Under the pieces are notes generated by a model that saw only the letters and a program-made list of their open reading frames with translations, was not told where the DNA came from and did not search any database. Below, in pieces: positions 44,744-54,300 of a stretch of DNA of 64,000 nt. This DNA is from Cryobacterium gelidum (GTDB lineage: Bacteria; Actinomycetota; Actinomycetes; Actinomycetales; Microbacteriaceae), in the NCBI RefSeq assembly GCF_004403985.1, contig NZ_SOHL01000013.1, positions 62,001-126,000 on the forward strand, written 5' to 3'. The translations under genes and the position numbers were made by a program. Position 1 is the first letter of the stretch. Each line of letters starts with the position of its first letter.

Positions 44744-44776
44744 GAAAGCCCCGCCCGAGACTTGGACGGGGCTTTC
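44744..44776 (+). terminator. Intrinsic terminator after the protease locus
   Basis: GAAAGCCCCG (44744-44753) pairs with CGGGGCTTTC (44767-44776) around a 13-base loop, just after the small gene ending at 44737. The A-tract and T-tract on the two sides allow action in both directions. Confidence 0.8.
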
Positions 44777-44857
44777 CCCGATTGATCCGACGACTAGACC
44801 GGAGCAGTTTTCCCGACCGTGAACGCTGCCGCTGAGGCGCTGTCCAGAGCCTGCCAA

Positions 44858-44944
44858 ATTGTCGAACAATCCCACACGTGTTGAGACGCGACGTCTGTCA
44901 CGGCGCAGGCGCGGCCTCCCAAATCTAAGAGAATTCTCACTTAG
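44858..44944. promoter_or_regulatory. Palindromes upstream of the first repeat protein
   Basis: ATTGTCGAACAAT (44858-44870) and the imperfect palindrome CTAAGAGAATTCTCACTTAG (44925-44944) lie 58-145 bases before the start at 45002. The second contains GAGAATTCTC, and a related GAGA/TCTC palindrome stands before the next gene (45528-45541), which could make both targets of the adjacent OmpR-type regulator. Confidence 0.45.
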
Positions 44945-45001
44945 ATCTTGCTCCGCGCTCACCCGCGGGGCCCACACTGATAGGACGGACCGGGAGGCAT
45001 C

Positions 45002-45517
45002 ATGAACGTGCGCAGCAACTGGGGACGACCGCTGCTCGGGGTCGTCGGCGTCGGAGTCGCGGTAGTTCTGCTCGTCACCCTCTCGGCGGCGCTGGCCGAT
45101 TCGCTCGCCATTGCCGAACAGCCAGGGACATCCATTGGCGTTCCGGCCGTGGCGGTGCAGCCGACCGGGACACCCACTAGCGCTCCGGCCGTGGCGGTGC
45201 AGCCGCCCAGGACGTCCGCTGGCGCTCCAGCCGTGGCGGTGCAGCCGACCGGGACGTCCACTGGCGCTCCAGCCGTGGCGGTGCAGCCGACCGGGACGTC
45301 CACTGGGGCGGCGACACCGGCACCGACGCCGAGCGCTGACCCGACGGGCACCGACCCGACCAGCCCCAGCGCGACCCCCGAAGTTGTTCCCCCTCAGGAT
45401 CCCGTCGTCGTCGACGATCATGGCGGTGACAACCCCGGTCACGATGACGATATCGGCACGGACGATTCCGGCGAAAGCTCCGGTTCTGGCAGCGGGTCGG
45501 GCAGCAGCAGCGGCTAA
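45002..45517 (+). CDS. Membrane-anchored or secreted repeat protein
   Basis: This 171-residue protein has one hydrophobic segment (about residues 11-34) that is either a signal peptide or an N-terminal anchor. The exterior part has four 14-residue repeats of APAVAVQPTGTSTG type (48-103), then a Pro/Thr/Ser-rich stretch and an acidic DDHGGDNPGHDDD cluster ending in Ser/Gly repeats. The acidic/serine end resembles that of the neighbour at 45648. No enzyme domain is present; a cell-wall or surface stalk role is plausible. Confidence 0.72.
   Translation: MNVRSNWGRPLLGVVGVGVAVVLLVTLSAALADSLAIAEQPGTSIGVPAVAVQPTGTPTSAPAVAVQPPRTSAGAPAVAVQPTGTSTGAPAVAVQPTGTSTGAATPAPTPSADPTGTDPTSPSATPEVVPPQDPVVVDDHGGDNPGHDDDIGTDDSGESSGSGSGSGSSSG
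45143..45310. repeat. Four 42-base in-frame tandem repeats
   Basis: The units encode PAVAVQPTGTPTSA, PAVAVQPPRTSAGA and two identical copies of PAVAVQPTGTSTGA. The last two are nearly identical at DNA level, showing recent duplication. Confidence 0.9.
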
Positions 45518-45527
45518 TTCCTCTGCG

Positions 45528-45541
45528 TGAGAGCGCTCTCA
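45528..45541. promoter_or_regulatory. Perfect 14-base palindrome before the acidic repeat gene
   Basis: TGAGAGCGCTCTCA is self-complementary and sits 107 bases upstream of the start at 45648, just after the stop of the first repeat protein. It may be an operator or the stem of a weak terminator. Confidence 0.45.
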
Positions 45542-45647
45542 TTTACTTCTCGTGCCGGTCTTATCGGCGTGCGGTTGATTGAGGTTGTGGAGATCGACAC
45601 CACGAAATCCATCCGCCGCTTACTCGGCGCAGACGAAAGGCCACCCC

Positions 45648-46319
45648 ATGTTTCAGATGACGAAGAAGCGCACCCTCACCCTCGCAACCCTGGGCCTCGC
45701 CGGGTTGATGTCGGTCGGCGTGATCGCCGCCCAGGCGAACACCGTCCCCAACGTCGTGGCTCCGACCAGCACGTCGAGCAGCAGCCCCGCCTCTACCGAT
45801 ACGCCCAATGCCCCCGGTGCCCCCGACGACAGTGACGGACGCGTCGGCTCGGGCAACGGCATCGACGATGGAGCCGACGCCCCCGACGACAGCGACGCAC
45901 GTATCGGCTCGGGCAACGGCATCGACGATGGAGCCGACGCCCCCGACGACAGCGACGCACGTATCGGCTCGGGCAACGGCATCGACGATGCCCCCGACGC
46001 CCCCGACGACAGCGACGGACGCATCGACGATCACGTCGATGACTCGATCAGTAACGATGTGGACGACGCCCCGGACGACAGCGACGGACGCATCGGCTCC
46101 GGTCATGGCGCCGACGACGTGAACGAAGCCCCCGACGACAGTGACGGCCGAGTCGACGGCAACTCCGGCTCCGGCAACGCGGTCACGGTCCCGGTCACGG
46201 TCGACGACTCAGGACACGATGAAAGCAGCGATGACTCCGGCAGCGATGATTCCGGCAGCGATGATTCCGGCAGCGATGACGGCGCCGACGACTCGGGCCA
46301 CGGCAGCGATCACGAGTAA
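45648..46319 (+). CDS. Secreted highly acidic repeat protein
   Basis: This 223-residue protein has a signal peptide (MTKKRTLTLATLGLAGLMSV, cleavage likely after AQA near residue 30). The mature part is strongly acidic, built from 20-residue units of APDDSDARIGSGNGIDDGAD type (residues 58-170), followed by a DDSGSDDSGSDDSG tail. Asp/Gly-rich repeats suggest calcium binding, but the exact RTX nonapeptide is not present. A histidine kinase and OmpR regulator follow on the opposite strand, convergent and only 29 bases away, and may control or sense it. Confidence 0.75.
   Translation: MFQMTKKRTLTLATLGLAGLMSVGVIAAQANTVPNVVAPTSTSSSSPASTDTPNAPGAPDDSDGRVGSGNGIDDGADAPDDSDARIGSGNGIDDGADAPDDSDARIGSGNGIDDAPDAPDDSDGRIDDHVDDSISNDVDDAPDDSDGRIGSGHGADDVNEAPDDSDGRVDGNSGSGNAVTVPVTVDDSGHDESSDDSGSDDSGSDDSGSDDGADDSGHGSDHE
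45819..46157. repeat. 60-base in-frame repeats encoding acidic units
   Basis: Three near-identical 60-base units lie at 45819-45998, with two or three decayed copies up to about 46157. The two central copies are almost identical at nucleotide level. The repeat is coding in one frame throughout. Confidence 0.9.
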
Positions 46320-46348
46320 CCCGCTCAGCCGATGAATGGGCTGTCGAC

Positions 46349-47005
46349 TCAGGTGAGTCGGTAGCCCATTCTGCGTACCGTCTCAATGCGTTCCGCACCG
46401 AACTTCGCGCGCAGGTACCCCACATAGACGTCGACGATGTTCGACCCGGGGTCCCAGGAGTAACCCCAGACCCGGCTGAGCAGCTGTTCCCGGCTCAATA
46501 CCTGGTCGGGGTGACGCAGAAATTCTTCGGCGAGCGCGAATTCTCGGGCAGAGAGGTCGACCTGTCGGTTCCCCAGTGTTGCCCGCCGGGTACGCAGGTC
46601 GAGTTGCAGCCCGTCGACGCTGAGCACGGAACTCGTCGCCCGCGGGGCTTCCGCCATGCGTAGTCGCGCCCGCGCCAGCAGCTCGTCGAACCGAAACGGT
46701 TTCGACATGTAGTCGTTGGCGCCGCCCTCGAGGCTCGCCAGGGTGTCTTCAGCCGAGTCGCGGGCGGTCAGCACGATCACCGGCAGCTTGGAACCGTCGG
46801 CCCGCAGCTGCCGTAGCACCTCGTAGCCGTCGAGTCCGGGCAACCCGATGTCCAGAATGAGCAGGTCGAAGCCGCCGGTGATGGCGTAGTCGAGGGCATC
46901 CGTTCCGGTGCGCACCACGACGGTGGCGAACCCGGCGGCGACGAGTCCCTTCTCGACGAAACTGGCGATGCGGTCTTCGTCTTCGGCGATCAGAATGCGA
47001 CTCAC
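46349..47005 (-). CDS. OmpR-family response regulator
   Basis: This 218-residue regulator has a receiver domain with acidic residues at 8-10 (IAEDED), the phospho-acceptor Asp52 (LLILDIGLPGLDG) and Lys102 (YMSKPFRFDELL), then a winged-helix DNA-binding domain with LSAREFALAEEFLRHPDQVLSREQLLSRVWG in pieces and VDVYVGYLRAKFG. It overlaps the kinase gene stop by 4 bases, so the pair is coupled. Confidence 0.93.
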   Translation of the reverse strand: MSRILIAEDEDRIASFVEKGLVAAGFATVVVRTGTDALDYAITGGFDLLILDIGLPGLDGYEVLRQLRADGSKLPVIVLTARDSAEDTLASLEGGANDYMSKPFRFDELLARARLRMAEAPRATSSVLSVDGLQLDLRTRRATLGNRQVDLSAREFALAEEFLRHPDQVLSREQLLSRVWGYSWDPGSNIVDVYVGYLRAKFGAERIETVRRMGYRLT

Positions 47006-48462
47006 GAGCGGATGTCCTTCAGGTCGGGTGACGCAGGCGCCTGGTCGGTGGGGAGGTCGATGGTGAACGTAGAGCCGCCGCCAGGGGTCGGGGCGACCAG
47101 GGCCGTGCCGCCGTGGGCCTGCGCGATGGCCGCCACGATGGCCAGGCCGAGGCCGGAGCCGGCCGGCCCGCGTCCGGGAGTTCCTCGCTGAAACCGGTCG
47201 AAGACACGTGGCAGCAGCTCGTCGCTGATGCCGGGCCCGTGATCGCTCACCCAGAGGTGCAGGTGGGGCCGACCGGCGGCATCCAGTGTGAGGGCGCTGC
47301 CGAGCTCGATCACTCCGGTCGGCGCTCCGTGCGTGACCGCGTTGGCGGCCAGCTGCAGCAGCGCCTGGGTCAGTTTGTCGGCGTCTACTAGCACGACAAC
47401 ATCGGCCGTCGCCGTCACGACCCAGCTGTGTGCCGACAGTGCCGCCGCTTTGAGGCGCACCCGCTCCACGAGCGCAGTGATATCGGTGGGGTGGACGTTT
47501 GCAAGTGCGGAGCGTTCGACCTGGGCGAGGGCCGAGATGTCACGCACGAGGCCGCCCATGCGGTCGAGTTCGTCGATCGCGAGATCGCGGGTGGCCACGA
47601 CGTCTGACGCATTGTCGGGGTTCATCAACTCGAGGTGCCCTCGCACGATGGTGATCGGCGTCTTCAGCTCGTGTCCGACATCATCGAGCAGCTGGCGCTG
47701 CCCGGTGAGCGCGCCCTGCAGGCGGTCGAGCATATCGTTCACGGTGGAGGTCAGAGCCGACACGTCGTCATGACCGACCACCGGGATGCGTTCGCTCACA
47801 TCCGACGCGGTGATACGCGCGGCAGCCTCACGCAGGCCGCGAATCGGTCGCAGCAGGCGACCCGCCACGACCCAGCCGACCAGCCCGACGACGATCAGGG
47901 TCACCAGGCCCACGATCAGATAGGTGCGGGAGGCATCGGAAACCGGCTTCAGTTCGGCGTTGAGATCGAAAGCGGCAATGAACGTGCCCCGCGCCGGGTC
48001 GCCGTCGACGGAGACCGGTACGAAGACATAGCGCAGCAGGCGGCCCGACGCCGTGACGGTGCCGAGAACGACCTCGCCCGAGCCCGTTTCGGTCTCGCTG
48101 CGCTGAACGAGCGCGTCGTCGGCGAGTCGAAAGTCGACGGCACGGGGTTCGAGCGCCGCGACCCCATCGATGACGGCAAGGGTGCTCTCATTGGTCGCCG
48201 GGCGAACCCCGGCGATAACCGCCCGCAAGGTGCCGCGCAGGTCGCGAGCTGCGGAGTCGGCCGCGACGATACGCACGTCGTCGACGGTGTCGATGAGCAC
48301 CGCGTCAATCTCGCCCAGGGTGCGTTCACTCTGCACCACGTACGCGGTCGTTCCCGCGATCGCCAGGCCGGCCGCGGTCACGAGCAGGATTGCGGCCAGA
48401 ATGCGCACGCGCACCGACAGCGTCGGGCTCCGCCGCGCACGCACACCGATCGGGTCCGTCAT
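47002..48462 (-). CDS. HAMP-containing sensor histidine kinase
   Basis: This 486-residue kinase has TM1 near residues 17-40 and TM2 near 175-197, with an extracytoplasmic sensor between them that lacks a recognisable domain, then a HAMP segment. HisKA follows with VGHELKTPI (the phosphorylated His), the N-box QLAANAVTHG, G1 DHGPGI, F-box VFDRFQRG and G2 GSGLGLAI. ATG 48462 is chosen because the upstream 32 residues are rich in Cys and Pro and poorly supported. Its ligand may be related to the secreted repeat proteins or protease nearby. Confidence 0.92.
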   Translation of the reverse strand: MTDPIGVRARRSPTLSVRVRILAAILLVTAAGLAIAGTTAYVVQSERTLGEIDAVLIDTVDDVRIVAADSAARDLRGTLRAVIAGVRPATNESTLAVIDGVAALEPRAVDFRLADDALVQRSETETGSGEVVLGTVTASGRLLRYVFVPVSVDGDPARGTFIAAFDLNAELKPVSDASRTYLIVGLVTLIVVGLVGWVVAGRLLRPIRGLREAAARITASDVSERIPVVGHDDVSALTSTVNDMLDRLQGALTGQRQLLDDVGHELKTPITIVRGHLELMNPDNASDVVATRDLAIDELDRMGGLVRDISALAQVERSALANVHPTDITALVERVRLKAAALSAHSWVVTATADVVVLVDADKLTQALLQLAANAVTHGAPTGVIELGSALTLDAAGRPHLHLWVSDHGPGISDELLPRVFDRFQRGTPGRGPAGSGLGLAIVAAIAQAHGGTALVAPTPGGGSTFTIDLPTDQAPASPDLKDIRS

Positions 48463-48595
48463 GCACTCAGTATGGCGGGTGCCAACGAGAGGCCCGAACG
48501 CGCACCAGAGCGGATGCTGCCGCCCACAGCACGGGCCGGCTCGCGTGGGCTGCGCCACGGCATCCGCTGCATCGGGTCGGAGCGAGCTCCTCGCA

Positions 48596-49246
48596 CTATC
48601 GGGGCGGAGCAGTTTCCGCGACCGTGAACGCTGCCTCTGTGGTGTCCTCCACGTCTTGCAGGCTCACACCGGGGGCCCGCTGGCGAAGCATGAGGCCGGC
48701 CGGAGTCACGTCGAAGACGGCGATGTCGCTGATGATGCGATCGACGACCCGCACGCCGGTCAGCGGCAGGGTGCATTCGGTGACGATCTTCGGCGTGCCG
48801 TCTTTGGCGACGTGCTCGGTGAGCACGACAACGCGCGGGGTGCCGGCGACGAGGTCCATAGCGCCGCCCATACCCTTGACCATTTTGCCGGGAATGGTCC
48901 AGTTGGCGAGATCGCCCCGCCCGGACACCTGCATGGCGCCAAGGATGGCGACCTTCACGTGACCGCCGCGGATCATGCCGAACGAGGTCGCCGAATCGAA
49001 GATCGACGCCCCAGGGAGCACCGTGACGGTCTGCTTGCCGGCGTTGATGAGGTCGGCATCTTCCTCGCCCTCGAACGGGAACGGTCCCATGCCGAGCAGC
49101 CCATTCTCGCTCTGCAGGGTCACGTGGACACCCTCCGGCAGGTTGTTGGCGACGAGCGTGGGAATGCCGATGCCGAGGTTCACGTAATCGCCATCACTGA
49201 GTTCTTGCGCCGCGATCGCGGCCATTTCATCTCTGGTCCAAGCCAT
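48596..49246 (-). CDS. CoA-transferase subunit B (second copy)
   Basis: This 216-residue beta subunit has [18 protein letters not shown] with the catalytic glutamate, [14 protein letters not shown] and [16 protein letters not shown]. It is clearly paralogous to the protein at 29315-29989 but differs in its C-terminal third. A GAGGAG site stands before ATG 49246, 15 bases after the subunit A stop. With a dedicated IclR regulator alongside, it probably activates a particular 3-oxoacid such as 3-oxoadipate or acetoacetate. Confidence 0.9.
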   Translation of the reverse strand: MAWTRDEMAAIAAQELSDGDYVNLGIGIPTLVANNLPEGVHVTLQSENGLLGMGPFPFEGEEDADLINAGKQTVTVLPGASIFDSATSFGMIRGGHVKVAILGAMQVSGRGDLANWTIPGKMVKGMGGAMDLVAGTPRVVVLTEHVAKDGTPKIVTECTLPLTGVRVVDRIISDIAVFDVTPAGLMLRQRAPGVSLQDVEDTTEAAFTVAETAPPR

Positions 49247-49261
49247 GGTTCTTCTCCTCGA

Positions 49262-49978
49262 CTACAAGCTGGCCAGCACGGGCCGGCTGCGCACCGTGCG
49301 CTGTTCAATGTCTTTGACCCGCGCCGAGGCCTGAATCAAGCGCTGCACATAGACACCGGGGGTGATCACGTGGTTCGGATCGATACCGCCGGGCTCCACG
49401 ATCACCTCGGCCTCAGCAATCGTCACGAGGCCGGCGGTGGCGACCACCGGGTTGAAGTTGCGGGCCGTGAATCGATACTCGAGGTTGCCGAGGGTGTCGG
49501 CGCGCCAGGCCCTGACCAGGGCGACGTCCGCGACGATTCCGCGCTCCTGCAGAAAGGTTTCACCGTCGAAGTCGGCGAGCGGCTTACCCTCGGCGATCAA
49601 CGTGCCGACGCCGGTCTTGGTATAGAACGCCGGAATGCCCGCGCCACCGGCCCGCAGCCGCTCGGCCAGGGTGCCCTGGGGGCTGAATTCGACCTCGAGC
49701 ACGCCGGCCAGAAACTGCTCGGCGAACAGCTTGTTCTCACCGACATAGGAGGCGATCACCCGGCGCACCTGGCCCGCTTCGAGCAGCACGCCGAGGCCCT
49801 TGCCGTCGATACCCATATTGTTCGACACGACGGTGAGATCCTTGACACCGGAGGCCCGCACCGCGTCGATGAGATCGGCCGGAATACCGCTCAGCCCGAA
49901 TCCACCGACCGCGAGCACCATCCCATCGCGCAGAACGTCGTGCAACGCCTCGCTCGCGCTGGCCTGAACCTTGGACAT
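49262..49978 (-). CDS. CoA-transferase subunit A (second copy)
   Basis: This 238-residue alpha subunit has GGFGLSGIP near residue 23 and [22 protein letters not shown] near 120. It lacks the internal insertion of the paralog at 29989-30804. ATG 49978 has GAGGAG upstream. It is divergent from the IclR regulator; the shared 168-base gap contains the palindrome at 50012-50026. Confidence 0.9.
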   Translation of the reverse strand: MSKVQASASEALHDVLRDGMVLAVGGFGLSGIPADLIDAVRASGVKDLTVVSNNMGIDGKGLGVLLEAGQVRRVIASYVGENKLFAEQFLAGVLEVEFSPQGTLAERLRAGGAGIPAFYTKTGVGTLIAEGKPLADFDGETFLQERGIVADVALVRAWRADTLGNLEYRFTARNFNPVVATAGLVTIAEAEVIVEPGGIDPNHVITPGVYVQRLIQASARVKDIEQRTVRSRPVLASL

Positions 49979-50011
49979 ACTGTCTCCTCATTGAGTGGTG
50001 TCGAACGTGCC

Positions 50012-50026
50012 GTCCACCTCGTGGAC
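50012..50026. promoter_or_regulatory. Palindrome between CoA-transferase and IclR genes
   Basis: GTCCACCTCGTGGAC has 6-base arms around CTC. A related TCCACATTATGGA (50121-50133) lies 14 bases before the IclR start. Sites of TCCAC...TGGA type in a divergent gap next to an IclR gene are good candidates for autoregulation and control of the CoA-transferase. Confidence 0.55.
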
Positions 50027-50146
50027 ACTACCTCGTTACGTCATGGTATTCAGCGCCGACAGACCCTGTCAATCGTTATCCTGTTGCCACTCCACCCCGT
50101 GAACAGTAGGCTGCAAATTATCCACATTATGGACAGAGGTATCGAC

Positions 50147-50986
50147 ATGGTCACTCAGCCACCTACACACGAGACGCAGAGGGCACGCGACGGACAGCCG
50201 CTGCTCCCGGCACAGCCGGTGCACGGGGCACAGGTCGTCGGCCGCATCGCCCTGCTGCTGCGCCTGGTCGGTCGCAATCCCTCCGGCACCCCCCTGACCG
50301 AGATCGTGCGGGACTCCGGCCTGACCCGGCCCACCGTGCACCGCCTGCTCACGTCGCTCGCCGCCGAGGGCCTGCTCGACCACGATGCCGTTCGCCATAC
50401 CTGGCACTATGGCCCCGAGATCTTCGTCATGGGAACCGTCACCGCCGCCCGCTACCCGATCGAAGAACTCGCCCGGCCGAGCCTCGTCCGCCTGGCCGAA
50501 GAGACCGGCGAGAGCGCGTTCCTGTCCATCCGGCGCGGCGCCGAAACCGTGTGCCTCCTCCGCGAAGAGGGCAGCTTCCCGATCCGTTCCTTCGTGCTGC
50601 ACGAGGGGGTACGTTTTCCGTTGGGCGTCGCATCCGCTGGACTGGCCATTCTGGCCTACCTGCCCGAACCCGAAGTGGATGCCCTTCTCGTCGATACCGA
50701 GGCGTTCGCGGCTCGCTGGGGCGGTCAGCACTCCCCCGCCAGCATCCGCGCCAATCTCGAGCGCACCCGGGTCACCGGCTATGCCGTGAACCCCGGACTC
50801 ATCCTGGAGGGCAGCTGGGGCATGGGCGCCGCCATCTTCGACCGCAGCGGCCGCCCCGGCTGGGCGCTTTCACTGACCGGCATCGAGCCGCGATTCAAAC
50901 CCGAGCGTCAGAGGGTCCTCGGCCAACTGCTGCTAGAGGAGGCCAGCCGCATCAGCCAGACCCTGCAGCGCCCGCCGATCGCCTAA
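50147..50986 (+). CDS. IclR-family transcriptional regulator
   Basis: This 279-residue regulator has an N-terminal winged helix (VGRIALLLRLVGRNP, then TPLTEIVRDSGLTRPTVHRLLTSLAAEGLL, about residues 35-85) and the IclR effector domain with the conserved ETGESAFLSIRRG, GVRFPLGVASAGLAILAYL and RTRVTGYAVNPG-like segments. ATG 50147 is favoured over ATG 50129 because AGAGGT lies 7 bases upstream. The frame stays open far upstream on the antisense of the CoA-transferase genes, but that part is not protein-like. PcaR-type regulation of a ketoadipate or acetoacetate step is the natural guess. Confidence 0.9.
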   Translation: MVTQPPTHETQRARDGQPLLPAQPVHGAQVVGRIALLLRLVGRNPSGTPLTEIVRDSGLTRPTVHRLLTSLAAEGLLDHDAVRHTWHYGPEIFVMGTVTAARYPIEELARPSLVRLAEETGESAFLSIRRGAETVCLLREEGSFPIRSFVLHEGVRFPLGVASAGLAILAYLPEPEVDALLVDTEAFAARWGGQHSPASIRANLERTRVTGYAVNPGLILEGSWGMGAAIFDRSGRPGWALSLTGIEPRFKPERQRVLGQLLLEEASRISQTLQRPPIA

Positions 50987-51317
50987 CCACGCCCGATCCG
51001 CCGCTGTGCCCATAATCCCGGATTCTGCGCCGAGACCCTGCCGCGTCAGCTGCCCCAGGAACAACTCGCACTAGCATCAGCAAAAAAATCTTCATAAGAT
51101 CACGCGGGAGCACGCCCCCGTCTCAGAGTTGTGCCAGTATGATCCCAACATTCGGTGGCACCGATTCGCTTCCGGCACGAGATTCCCCGTTGCGATGGCT
51201 GAATGAGGCGCAGTGAGTCTCCGCGTTTGTTCCGGAACGTGATGAACGGCACACATGTGAGGTGGCCGTGGTTTGGCGCGGCACCGACGACACCTATTTC
51301 TGAACGGGGTCGACGCT
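50987..51317. other. 331-base gap upstream of the RND operon
   Basis: No gene is seen. The stretch contains an A-rich run followed by the palindrome ATCTTCATAAGAT (51088-51100), AT-richer than its surroundings and 218 bases before the first RND gene, so a regulated promoter is likely here. The remainder shows only short, poorly composed frames. Confidence 0.5.
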
Positions 51318-54300
51318 ATGACTGGTTGGTTGGTTCTTTGGAGCTTGAAGTTCCGCCTTCTCGTGCTGGCCATCGCGGCCGGGACTGTGGGCTTCGGGAT
51401 CGTCAATCTGCCGGAACTGGCGGTGGACAACCTCCCCGAATTCGCCCCCCCTCACGTGCAGGTCCAGACCGAGGCCCTCGGGCTGTCCGCGGTCGAAGTC
51501 GAGCAGCTGATCACGTCTCCAATGGAGGCCGATCTGCTCAACGGTGTCGCCTGGCTGGATGAAATTCGTTCGGTATCCGTACCGGGTCTCTCCTCCATCG
51601 ATCTGATCTTTGAACGCGGCACCAACGTGCTCCGTGCACGGCAGCTGGTCGCTGAACGGCTCACCCAGGCGTTTGCCTTGCCGAACGTGTCCACTCCGCC
51701 GGTACTGATGCAGCCATTGTCCTCGACCAGCCGGGTCATGATGATCCAGTTCACCTCCAAGGAGGTGTCACTGCTCGACATGTCCGTCCTGGCACGTTGG
51801 AACGTCAAGCCCAAATTGATGGGCATACCGGGCGTCGCGAACGTTTCCATCTGGGGCCAGCGGGAACAGCAGCTTCAGGTGCAGGTCGACCCCAACGAGC
51901 TGCAGGCGCGAGGCGTGACCCTGAATCAGATCGTCGAAACGACCGGCAATGCCGTCTGGGTGTCGCCGCTGAGCTTCCTGGAAGCATCCACACCAGGCAC
52001 CGGCGGATTTCTGGAATCTGCCAACCAGAGGATCGGCATCCAACACGTCCTGCCGATCCAGAACCCCGAAGACCTCGGCAAGGTCGCCGTCGAGGGTTCC
52101 GGTTCGGTCGGCCAGGGGCAGCTATTGCTCGGAGATGTGGCCAGTCTCTCGGAAGATCATCAACCCCTGATCGGCGACGCCATCACCGGCGCTGAGCCGG
52201 GTCTGCTGCTGGTCATCGAGAAATTCCCAGACACCAGTGTCAGCGAAGTCACGGCGGACGTCGAGGATGCCCTCGACGACCTGACGCAGGGCATGGCCGG
52301 GATAACGGTCAACTCCACCGTCTTTCGCCCGGCGTCCTTCCTGGAGAGCGCCTTGGAGAACCTCGCCCTGGCACTGTTCGTGAGTCTGCTCCTGGTCATC
52401 GCCACGATCTGGCTCGCTTTCCGTTCGTGGCGTTATGCACTGATCGGTGCCGTCGCGATCGGGGTATCCGCGACGGCCGCCGCAGCGTTGCTCTTCGTGC
52501 AGGGCGCGGTCTTCAACACAATGGTCTTTTCCGGGCTGGTGCTGGCCTTAGCCATTGTGGTGGGTGATGTGATCGGGGACCTGCACGCTCTGCGGCTGAG
52601 CGAGCGGGCGGGCGGTATCCGAGGCTCCTCGATGCGAGCTGACCAGAAGACGCCAGCCGCTCCGGATGCCATGGCGCAAGATGGCCTGCTGATCCGGGCA
52701 ATGAAACGCTCACGCACCCCGGCCATATTCGCCGCCATGGTCTCGGCCCTCGCAGTAGCCCCGGCTCTTTTTGTCGGCGGCTTGGACGGGCGGCTGATTC
52801 AGCCGCTGGTCTGGGCGTATCTGCTGGCCCTGCTCGTTGCCATGATCGTGGCACTGACCGTCACCCCGGCGCTGGCTAGTTTCGTTCTGCGCGGCAATCG
52901 TGCCACGCCGCCGGAGCCGATTTTTGTGGATCGACTGCGGGCCAGCTATCAGAACGCAATCGACAATATGACTTCAGGTCGGCGGTGGGTTGCGGCGGGG
53001 ATCGTCGCGGTGATCGCGATCGCGTCGGTGGCGGCCCTCCCACTCCTGGCCGGGGACAAGCCGATTCTGGCCGAGGTCCCTGACCGCACCATTCTGGTGC
53101 AGTGGGAGGCTGCGGCGGGCACCGCGGGCACCGAAATGGACCGCATCATGGAGAACGCCGGCGCCGAGCTACGGCAGGTGGCCGGCGTCGAGTCTGTGGG
53201 TGGCCACGTGGGTCGGGCCATCACCTCGGACACGGCATCCAACGTGAGCGCTTCCGAGCTTTGGGTCACGATGAGCACCGGAGCAGACTTCGGCGCCATA
53301 CGGCAGGCCGTGCAGGAGATCGTGGACGGATACCCGGGGTTGTCCAATGAGGTGCTCACCTATCCGGAACGGCAAATCAAAACGGTGCGCTCGGCCGGGG
53401 ATGCGGCCTTCGCGGTGCGCGTTTACGGCATCGACCTCACCATCATGCGGGAGAAGGCCGAGGAGATCCGGCAAATTTTGGCCGACACCGAGGGCATAGT
53501 CAAGCCGCGGGTGGACGTATCAGTGGATCAACCCATCGCGGAGATCGAGGTGGATCTGGCAGCCGCCGAAGAATTCGGCATCAAGCCGGGTGACGTCCGA
53601 CGAGCAGCCGCCACCATTCTGCAGGGAATCGAAGTCGGCTACCTGTTCGAACAGCAAAAGGTTTTCCAGGTTGTGGTGAAAGGCGATGAGGCCTCCCGCA
53701 ACAGCCTCACGAGCGTTCGAGAACTGGTCATCAACACTCCGAGTGGCGGTCATGTCCAGCTGGGCGAGGTCGCCACGGTCACGGTCAGGCCGAACCAGAC
53801 GGTCATCAACCACGACGATACCTCGCGCAGCATCGATGTGGTGGCCGGTATCCAGGGACGAAGCTTGGCTGCTGTCACGACCGACATCCAGGCCGCCATC
53901 GCGCAGCTGGAGTTCCCGATGGAGTACCACGCCGTAATCCCACCGCAGTATGAGGAGCAGCAGGCAGCCGGGCAGCTCGTCTGGTGGTTGTTCGCCGCGG
54001 CGGGAATTGCAATTCTCATCCTCCTGCAAACGGTGCTGGGCGGCTGGCGGCTGGCCGCTTTTACCTTCATTCTCCTTCCCGTGCCCATGCTGAGCGGGCT
54101 GGTAGCGGCCGTTTTGACCGGCGGCATCAACTCGCTCTACTTACTGGTGGCCTTCGCGGTCGTGCTGGCGATCGCGACGCGGGACGTCATCCTGCTCCTC
54201 GGCCGATACCAGACCCTGCAAGTCTCCGACCCATCGCTGAGCTCAGCCACTCTGATGCGGCGGGCCGCCACCGATCGGCTGGCTCCGACCGTCGTAGCCG

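Noticed and set aside
44858-44870. Third copy of the TTGTTNAACAA operator
   Set aside because: The centre is CGA with ATTGT/ACAAT arms, so spacing differs from the two sites of the pxp locus. It was kept only as a generic palindrome.
45143-46157. Repeats considered as CRISPR or mobile-element repeats
   Set aside because: Both arrays are contiguous, multiples of three bases and keep the reading frame, so they are coding tandem repeats.
48170-50146. Upstream extension of the IclR regulator to 938 residues
   Set aside because: The added part is antisense to both CoA-transferase genes and not protein-like. A good ribosome site stands before 50147.
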